Source: Candidatus Falkowiibacteriota bacterium
GTDB lineage: Bacteria; Patescibacteria; ABY1; BM507; UBA12075
NCBI GenBank assembly: GCA_030636285.1
Contig: DAOVXE010000037.1
Coordinates: 1 to 7,272 of the forward strand
Reading direction: 5' to 3'
Length of the DNA: 7,272 bases
Shown: positions 1 through 4,701 of the stretch, piece by piece
How the letters are laid out: every line of letters starts with the position of its first letter
How positions within the stretch are numbered: the stretch's first letter is position 1
Notes under the pieces: generated by a model
Told to the model about the DNA's origin: nothing
The model's input: the letters and a program-made list of their open reading frames with translations, nothing else
The model's database searches: none
Program-made: the position numbers and the translations under genes

Positions 1-186
1 AAAGAGATGATTGCCAATATTATGAAAATTTTGAGTAATGATAATTTAAAACAGGATTTAATTCTAAAGGGTTTAAAGCAGGTAAAGAAATACAGCTGGC
101 AAAAATGCGCTAAAGAGACTTTGAGTATTTATAATCAGATAGACTATTGTCATTGCGAGAAGCGAAGCGACGAAGCAATCTCGTGA
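1..186 (+). CDS. Glycosyltransferase family 4 (group 1), C-terminal fragment
   Basis: This is the 3' end of a gene that begins before the window; 61 codons are visible, ending at TGA (184-186). The peptide runs from KEMIANIMKILSNDNL through LKGLKQVKKYSWQKCAKET to LSIYNQID. A run of 'lL.d..l...l..kG..q.kkYsW.k.A.etl.iY' is the usual last helix of GT-B fold GT4 glycosyltransferases, which transfer a sugar from a nucleotide-sugar donor to a lipid-linked or polysaccharide acceptor at the cytoplasmic face of the membrane. The catalytic part is outside the window, so donor and acceptor cannot be given. The last 12 residues (CHCEKRSDEAIS) are not family sequence: they are translated from the palindromic repeat at 148-251, which also supplies the stop. 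The DUF4012 gene follows on the same strand, a pairing that suggests envelope glycan synthesis. The family call rests on this tail alone. Confidence 0.72.
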   Translation, partial: KEMIANIMKILSNDNLKQDLILKGLKQVKKYSWQKCAKETLSIYNQIDYCHCEKRSDEAIS

Positions 187-251
187 ATTTATAAAAACAT
201 ACGGTAATATAGTCGCGAGATTGCCACGCCCCTTTGGGGCTCGCAATGACA
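148..251. repeat. 104-bp palindromic (MITE/REP-like) repeat invading a gene end
   Basis: The ends are a perfect 12-bp inverted repeat: TGTCATTGCGAG at 148-159 and CTCGCAATGACA at 240-251. An inner 9-bp pair, GCAATCTCG (175-183) and CGAGATTGC (216-224), is also exact, and a small hairpin GCCCC-TTT-GGGGC lies at 228-240. The RNA or single strand can therefore fold as a branched hairpin. From memory, this sequence type, which gives the peptide 'CHCE.RSDEAIS' when translated, is dispersed in many unrelated bacterial genomes and resembles the gene-invading palindromic elements of Rickettsia. No protein is encoded in it, so any movement would need a transposase in trans. No target-site duplication is visible. 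It fills most of the gap between the glycosyltransferase and the DUF4012 gene and supplies the former's stop codon. There is no T-run after it, so it is not a standard terminator. Confidence 0.88.
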
Positions 252-292
252 GAATGGAATAAAATTATAGATTAAAATTTTCCTCATTCCCC

Positions 293-2782
293 ATGCTAAA
301 ATCGCGGAATAATTTTATAAAAATTGATGATCGTGTCAGGGCATCCAGATTTATGGTTGATCTGAATAATCTTGGCGCGGTTAAAGAGGCTAAAGCCAGT
401 GAAAAAAAGAATTTATTTAAGAGAATAAAGTCGGCCGGATTTAGGATGCCGGCCTTTTTTAATACTAAAAATAAAAAAATAAAACGTTTGTTTTTTTATC
501 CGTTTTTTCTGGTTGTGTTTAAAGCATTATATTTTTTGGTTTGGATTATTTTGTTCAGCTTGCGGCTTATTGGCTTAAGCGTTAAAAGTTTGTTTAAGAT
601 TTTGTTTTGGCTACCGCAAAAGTTAATGAAATTACGAAAAAATAAGTCCTCCTTTGTTTCTTTAGAGGTTAAAGACATAGAGAGCAAGGAGGCCATTGCA
701 GACGAGCCCTCCTACGCCAAGTCTTCGGCGGACAAGCAAGAAAAAGCAGAGCGTCGCCCAACTGTTTTTCAGTCATTGTTTGCATACGCCGTGGTTTTGG
801 TAATAATAGCCTTGCCGCTTAAATTACTTACTTATCAAGGAGCGCCCAATGCTATAGCCGGGCGGGTTTTAGGCACGGCTGAGTCAGCTTTTGATGATAT
901 TATCAAGGCAGGGTCAGCATCATCCGAAAGCAATTTTGATGAAGCCGGCGCTTATTTCGCGTCAGCTGAAAACGGCTTTGAAGCCGCTCGCGAACAAGTA
1001 TATTTAATATCAAAAATCGCCGCTTTGCTGGCCCGGATAATTCCGAACGAAAAGCTGGCTCAGGCCGAGCAGGCGGATCATATTATTGAAGCAGGCGTTA
1101 TAGCCGCGGAAATGGGACAATATTTTTGCCAGCTGGCTGACAAGCTGTTAAGCAAGGAAGATGCAGAAACAGGCGCGCTTGTAATGAATTTAGTTAAAGC
1201 CGGCCATTATCTGGAGTCAAAAAGTTTAGAGTTGGAAAAAGTAATCACCAGGATAGATCCGCAAGTTTTTCCGGATGAATATATTTCTTTAGGAAAAATA
1301 CTTAAGCAGCAAGGCAAGTCACTTAGTAAAAGCGCCGGTGAGCTGCGGCTAATCTCAGATCTTGTTCTTGGCATAACCGGATTTGATATGGACTCGCGGC
1401 TTTTATTTGTGTTTCAGAATAATACCGAACTGCGCGGCAGCGGCGGGTTTGTGGGTTCGTACGCTCTGGTTGATTTTCGCGATGGCAAGATAAAAAAAAT
1501 TGAAACTCCGGGCGGCGGCGGCTATGACACCGAGGCCGGCCTTTACACCATAGTTCAATCACCCGAGCCACTGCGCCTTGTTAACCCCCGCTGGTATTTT
1601 TGGGATTCCAATTGGTGGCCGGATTGGCCCATGAGCGCTGGCAAGCTGATGTGGTTTTTAGAGGAGAGCAATGGCCCCAGCGTGGACGGCGTTATCGCTA
1701 TTACCCCGACAGTAGCGGAGAGGATCCTCCAGGTTATCGGTCCGATAGATATGACTGAAACGTATGGCGAAATAAGTGATCATGAAAATTTTTGGCAAGC
1801 AGTGCAATCCATTACCGAGGCTAAGCCTAAGACAGCAAGCACTGCTGCGAGTTTTATAGAGGAGCCGATCAAGCCGGAGCCGAAAAAAATAATCGGCGAT
1901 TTGTTAACCAAAATTTTAGAGGAGCTGCCCGAGCGCTTGAACAAAGATAATATTATAAAATTAATCTCAGTTATTTTGGATAGTTTTAATGAAAAACAGA
2001 TATTGGCTTATTTCAGCGATACGGATGACCAAAAGATAATTAACGATTTGGGCTGGGACGCGGGCATTAATGATACTCAAGGCGATTATTTAATGGTGGT
2101 TAACACCAATATTGCCGGCGGCAAGACTGACAAGGTTATCCGGGAAACCATTCAACTGTTTACGCGCGTCAGCGAAGGCGGCCGCGTAATAAATGAGCTG
2201 GAAATCAAGCGGGAACATCCGGGCGAGAAACATCAGGATTTTGTCGGCGTGCGCAATGTTAACTGGCTGCGCGTTTACGTGCCGGCAGGCGCTAAGCTGA
2301 TAAGCGCGAGCGGCTGGCGCGCGCCGGACCAGGAATTTTTTGATTCACCTGATCCAAGCTGGCTCCTGGACAAGGATATAGCCGCGAATGAAGCTAAGGC
2401 AATTGTCGGTGATAATGGGACAAAAATATACACTGAAAAAAATAAAACCGTTTTTGCCAATTGGACAATGACTGATCCGGGGCAGACCACTGTTATTAAA
2501 ATTAAATATGAATTGCCGTTTAAGCTTAATTATTCATCGCCTCCTTTGCCTGCCAATTTGTGGGAAGAATTTATTTCTCCGCCAGAGCGGGCTTTGGTCC
2601 CATATAGCTTAATGCTGCAAAAACAGCCTGGCAGTCTGGGTTCAATATTCAGCCAGCAGTTTATTAAGCCGATTTCCATGCAATTGATATCCAGCTACGG
2701 GGACATGGAGACAAACCAGCACGGCTGGACAATCAACACCGAGCTTATAACTGATAAATTTTACGCCGCTATTTTTGAATAA
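293..2782 (+). CDS. DUF4012 domain-containing membrane protein
   Basis: The protein has 829 residues. A basic N-terminus leads into a Phe/Leu-rich hydrophobic stretch (about 66-108, one or two membrane passes). A charged linker (about 110-157), a second membrane segment (about 161-180) and a long, probably extracytoplasmic part follow. Residues about 195-360 are alanine-rich and helical. The DUF4012 core follows: NTELRGSGGFVGS at 377-389, DSNWWPDWP at 438-446, VDGVIAITP at 464-472 and GPIDM at 483-487. About 595-830 looks like a beta-rich C-terminal domain. The biochemical role of DUF4012 is not established; the family is common in CPR bacteria and actinobacteria. The adjacent glycosyltransferase suggests a part in envelope polysaccharide assembly or attachment, which is inference. 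ATG 293 is the first ATG after an in-frame TAA at 260-262; no Shine-Dalgarno sequence precedes it. M21 (353) is an alternative start. Residues about 138-149 look like an inserted repeat peptide. Confidence 0.85.
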   Translation: MLKSRNNFIKIDDRVRASRFMVDLNNLGAVKEAKASEKKNLFKRIKSAGFRMPAFFNTKNKKIKRLFFYPFFLVVFKALYFLVWIILFSLRLIGLSVKSLFKILFWLPQKLMKLRKNKSSFVSLEVKDIESKEAIADEPSYAKSSADKQEKAERRPTVFQSLFAYAVVLVIIALPLKLLTYQGAPNAIAGRVLGTAESAFDDIIKAGSASSESNFDEAGAYFASAENGFEAAREQVYLISKIAALLARIIPNEKLAQAEQADHIIEAGVIAAEMGQYFCQLADKLLSKEDAETGALVMNLVKAGHYLESKSLELEKVITRIDPQVFPDEYISLGKILKQQGKSLSKSAGELRLISDLVLGITGFDMDSRLLFVFQNNTELRGSGGFVGSYALVDFRDGKIKKIETPGGGGYDTEAGLYTIVQSPEPLRLVNPRWYFWDSNWWPDWPMSAGKLMWFLEESNGPSVDGVIAITPTVAERILQVIGPIDMTETYGEISDHENFWQAVQSITEAKPKTASTAASFIEEPIKPEPKKIIGDLLTKILEELPERLNKDNIIKLISVILDSFNEKQILAYFSDTDDQKIINDLGWDAGINDTQGDYLMVVNTNIAGGKTDKVIRETIQLFTRVSEGGRVINELEIKREHPGEKHQDFVGVRNVNWLRVYVPAGAKLISASGWRAPDQEFFDSPDPSWLLDKDIAANEAKAIVGDNGTKIYTEKNKTVFANWTMTDPGQTTVIKIKYELPFKLNYSSPPLPANLWEEFISPPERALVPYSLMLQKQPGSLGSIFSQQFIKPISMQLISSYGDMETNQHGWTINTELITDKFYAAIFE
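710..732. repeat. Probable short palindromic repeat inserted in frame in the DUF4012 gene
   Basis: This stretch can form an imperfect hairpin: TCC/GGA at the ends, GCC (716-718) with GGC (727-729), and AAG (719-721) with CTT (723-725). It encodes part of the peptide EPSYAKSSADKQ, which sits in the poorly structured charged linker between the two membrane regions. I recall similar 'PSYAK.SADK'-type peptides as translated dispersed repeats in CPR proteins, but this could not be tested here. True edges may extend to about 702-737. Confidence 0.35.
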
Positions 2783-2783
2783 T

Positions 2784-2809
2784 TTGCTACGTAGCATGCT
2801 ACGTAGCAA
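2784..2809. repeat. 26-bp perfect palindrome made of two palindromic decamers
   Basis: The decamer GCTACGTAGC, itself a perfect palindrome, occurs at 2786-2795 and again at 2798-2807, separated by AT. The flanking TT and AA extend the whole to 26 bp of perfect dyad symmetry. It starts 2 bases after the DUF4012 stop codon and ends 20 bases before the BRO-protein ATG. Possible roles are an operator or protein-binding site, a dispersed mobile palindrome, or a 3' hairpin (11-bp stem, CATG loop). No T-run follows, so intrinsic termination is unlikely. Confidence 0.85.
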
Positions 2810-2829
2810 GCATTAAATTATTGATAAGT

Positions 2830-3747
2830 ATGATTAAAAAAGACAAGGTGAATGGCAAAGCCAGAGAGAGTGCCCTGGGGTACAAGGTGAATGGCAAAGC
2901 CAGAGAGAGTGCCCGGAAGCATAATTCAATTGTGCTTTTTCATGAAAAACAGGTTCGCCGCCATTGGGACGGAGAAAAGGAACTCTGGTATTTTTCAATT
3001 GTAGATATTGTTGAGATTTTAACTAACTCTACAGTCCCAAAAAGATATTGGAGCGACCTAAAAAGCAAATTAAAAAATGAAGGAAGCGAGGTGTACGAAA
3101 AAATCGTACAACTGAAATTAACCGCTTCTGATGGAAAAAAATATGCTACCGACTGTTTTTCTACTGAAAATTTACTGCGTGTTATCCAATCAATCCCTTC
3201 TCCAAAAGCAGAACCATTGAAACTTTGGCTGGCAAAAGTAGGATATGAACGAATAGAAGAAACCGAAGATCCGGAACTCGCTTTTGATCGGGCTATGCGC
3301 ACTTATTTGCAAAAAGGATATTCCAAAGAATGGATAAATCAACGGCTCAAAACCATTGAAGTTCGTAAAGAATTGACAGATGAATGGATGGAGCGAGGAG
3401 TAAAAGAAGGTCTGGAATTTGCGATTTTAACCGATGAAATCACCAAAGCATGGTCGGGAAAAAACGTGAAAGCATACAAAAAATTTAAAGGCCTTAAAAA
3501 AGAAAATTTGCGAGACAATATGACCAACCTTGAATTGGTTTTGAATATGCTTGCTGAAGCTACAACAGCCGAGATTTCCAAGAAAAAAAAGCCGAAAAAT
3601 TTTAAGCAAAGCAAAAAAATTGCCAAGCAAGGAGGACATGTGGCCGGAACAGCCAGGAAAGAAATTGAACAGAAAATAGGAGAAAGTGTTGTTTCTTCTA
3701 AAAACGCTAAAATATTTAAAAAGCCTAATCAAGATTTACTCAAATAA
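2830..3747 (+). CDS. BRO-N / phage antirepressor-like protein
   Basis: From ATG 2830 the protein has 305 residues. Residues about 32-137 match the BRO-N antirepressor type: IVLFHEKQVRRHWDGEKELW, then YFSIVDIVEILT, KRYWSDLKSKL and a 'DCFSTENLLRVIQSIPSPKAEPLKLWLAKVGYERI' block given here only by its outline (108-142). A conserved helical C-terminal half follows, with AFDRAMRTYLQKGYSKEWIN (151-170), AILTDEITKAWSG (198-210) and NLRDNMTNLELVLNMLAEA (226-244), then a lysine-rich tail. BRO-N domains bind DNA and occur in phage antirepressors and DinD-like proteins; this subfamily is widespread in bacterial chromosomes and its role is not settled. No phage genes are nearby. The first 28 residues carry a duplicated peptide (KVNGKARESA twice) and are not typical of the family, which usually begins close to residue 30. 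TTG 2821 or GTG 2848 could also start translation; no Shine-Dalgarno sequence decides. Composition is A-rich (18 of 60 G/C at 3481-3540). Confidence 0.82.
   Translation: MIKKDKVNGKARESALGYKVNGKARESARKHNSIVLFHEKQVRRHWDGEKELWYFSIVDIVEILTNSTVPKRYWSDLKSKLKNEGSEVYEKIVQLKLTASDGKKYATDCFSTENLLRVIQSIPSPKAEPLKLWLAKVGYERIEETEDPELAFDRAMRTYLQKGYSKEWINQRLKTIEVRKELTDEWMERGVKEGLEFAILTDEITKAWSGKNVKAYKKFKGLKKENLRDNMTNLELVLNMLAEATTAEISKKKKPKNFKQSKKIAKQGGHVAGTARKEIEQKIGESVVSSKNAKIFKKPNQDLLK
2843..2914 (+). repeat. In-frame tandem duplication, 39-bp period, in the BRO gene
   Basis: Bases 2843-2875 and 2882-2914 are identical over 33 nt, giving a period of 39 bp (13 codons) that preserves frame. Each copy encodes KVNGKARESA, joined by LGY. 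Exact identity indicates a recent duplication or active copy-number change. Each copy contains an in-frame GTG (2848 and 2887) just after 'acaag', so the repeat could also duplicate a potential start codon. Confidence 0.9.
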
Positions 3748-3857
3748 TTTTTTTACAGACATTTATTAATTCTTTAATCAAATTTTTTATGGGAAAAATT
3801 ATTTTTTGCTACGAATAATAAAACCGATAAGTTCTTAATAATTAACTCATTAACACC

Positions 3858-4616
3858 ATGAATAAAAAAAATTTATCTTTTATTTTAATTTTATTAATTG
3901 TAATAATTTTTTTTAGTGTTTTATTTTTTAAAAAAGACAGACCTGTAAATCAAAATTTAAAACAACAAGACATTTCATCTATAACCCCCTATAAAATTAA
4001 TACTTTTGAAGATTTTGAAAATTCACTTTTTTGTAATGAGTTTGAATGTAATTTTCAGGGTAATGGCAAAATTTCGACTGGTGATGAATTCAGAAAATAT
4101 AAGCTATTAAAAGAAGATGTTTATTTAGAGATGACAGTCAGCAATGAACAATTATATGAAATTAATTTAGCATTCTTATCGTATTATGAAAATAATGAGG
4201 AGCTCAACATAAATGTAATTTTTAAATTATTAAATTCTATTGATTCGGATATTACTATAGATGCAGAGGGTAATTCCGCAAAAGAATATATAATGCATAA
4301 TATTGAAACTAATACTTATTTAAGTGGAGAGATGTTTAACTGGGGGCCATATTTTATAAATGTGGGCAAAGATGGTCATTGGGGTTGGAACCCTAGTATG
4401 ATTATAAGAAGAGTATTGTCTAACGTTGAGAGAGACAATATTATAAAAATAAACTGCCCTTCTCCGTATCGTTTGATGACTGATGACGGAAGATGCCTTT
4501 GGTCATGTTATCCGGGATCAACGCCAGGCGCTAATAATGAGTGCGTATGTAAGCCTGGATATGTTGAAACAGGAAAAGATAAATTAGGAAGAAGGATCTG
4601 CGAATTAAAAAAATAA
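3858..4616 (+). CDS. Membrane-anchored or secreted protein with Cys-rich C-terminus, unrecognised
   Basis: I do not recognise a family for this 252-residue protein. Residues 1-5 are basic (MNKKN) and 6-24 are strongly hydrophobic (LSFILILLIVIIFFSVLFF), which fits a signal anchor; there is no lipobox cysteine. The rest is probably outside the cytoplasm. Cysteines are at 59, 64, 200, 213, 217, 229, 231 and 248. The last six cluster in a 49-residue C-terminal segment containing CVCKPGY (229-235) and GRRIC (244-248), a 'CxCxxGY' pattern reminiscent of EGF-like or similar disulfide modules. The spacing does not fit the standard EGF signature exactly. The even count of eight cysteines fits disulfide pairing outside the cell. 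DNA is extremely AT-rich (9 of 60 G/C at 3901-3960), unlike the flanking DUF4012 and ATPase genes. ATG 3858 lacks a Shine-Dalgarno sequence, but the start gives a sensible signal anchor. The 110-bp gap upstream shows no clear promoter. Confidence 0.72.
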   Translation: MNKKNLSFILILLIVIIFFSVLFFKKDRPVNQNLKQQDISSITPYKINTFEDFENSLFCNEFECNFQGNGKISTGDEFRKYKLLKEDVYLEMTVSNEQLYEINLAFLSYYENNEELNINVIFKLLNSIDSDITIDAEGNSAKEYIMHNIETNTYLSGEMFNWGPYFINVGKDGHWGWNPSMIIRRVLSNVERDNIIKINCPSPYRLMTDDGRCLWSCYPGSTPGANNECVCKPGYVETGKDKLGRRICELKK

Positions 4617-4701
4617 TATTGTCACCGAAAAGTTCAAGGGGACACCGTGTTTTCATTTGATAAATAATAATGAGGGTGAAATTTTAAAATAATTTTTTAA
4701 A

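Noticed and set aside
228..240. GCCCC-TTT-GGGGC hairpin as a terminator for the glycosyltransferase
   Set aside because: No T-run follows, and the hairpin is an internal part of the 104-bp palindromic repeat.
2784..2809. Palindrome read as an intrinsic terminator
   Set aside because: The stem is long enough, but the following bases (gcattaaatt) lack a uridine run.
3427..3732. Minus-strand ORF of 101 codons opposite the BRO gene
   Set aside because: It lies wholly within a strongly conserved coding sequence on the + strand, has no family features, and is a shadow of A-rich lysine codons. The 120-codon minus ORF at 2940-3302 was rejected for the same reason.
3752..3780. TTTACA-17 bp-TAATCA as a promoter for the Cys-rich protein gene
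   Set aside because: The -10 hexamer matches poorly, and such spacing is easily found by chance in this AT-rich gap.
4670..4687. Five-codon leader ORF (ATG to TAA) preceded by no ribosome site, upstream of the ATPase gene
   Set aside because: It is too short and lacks any attenuator-like hairpin or runs of one amino acid.
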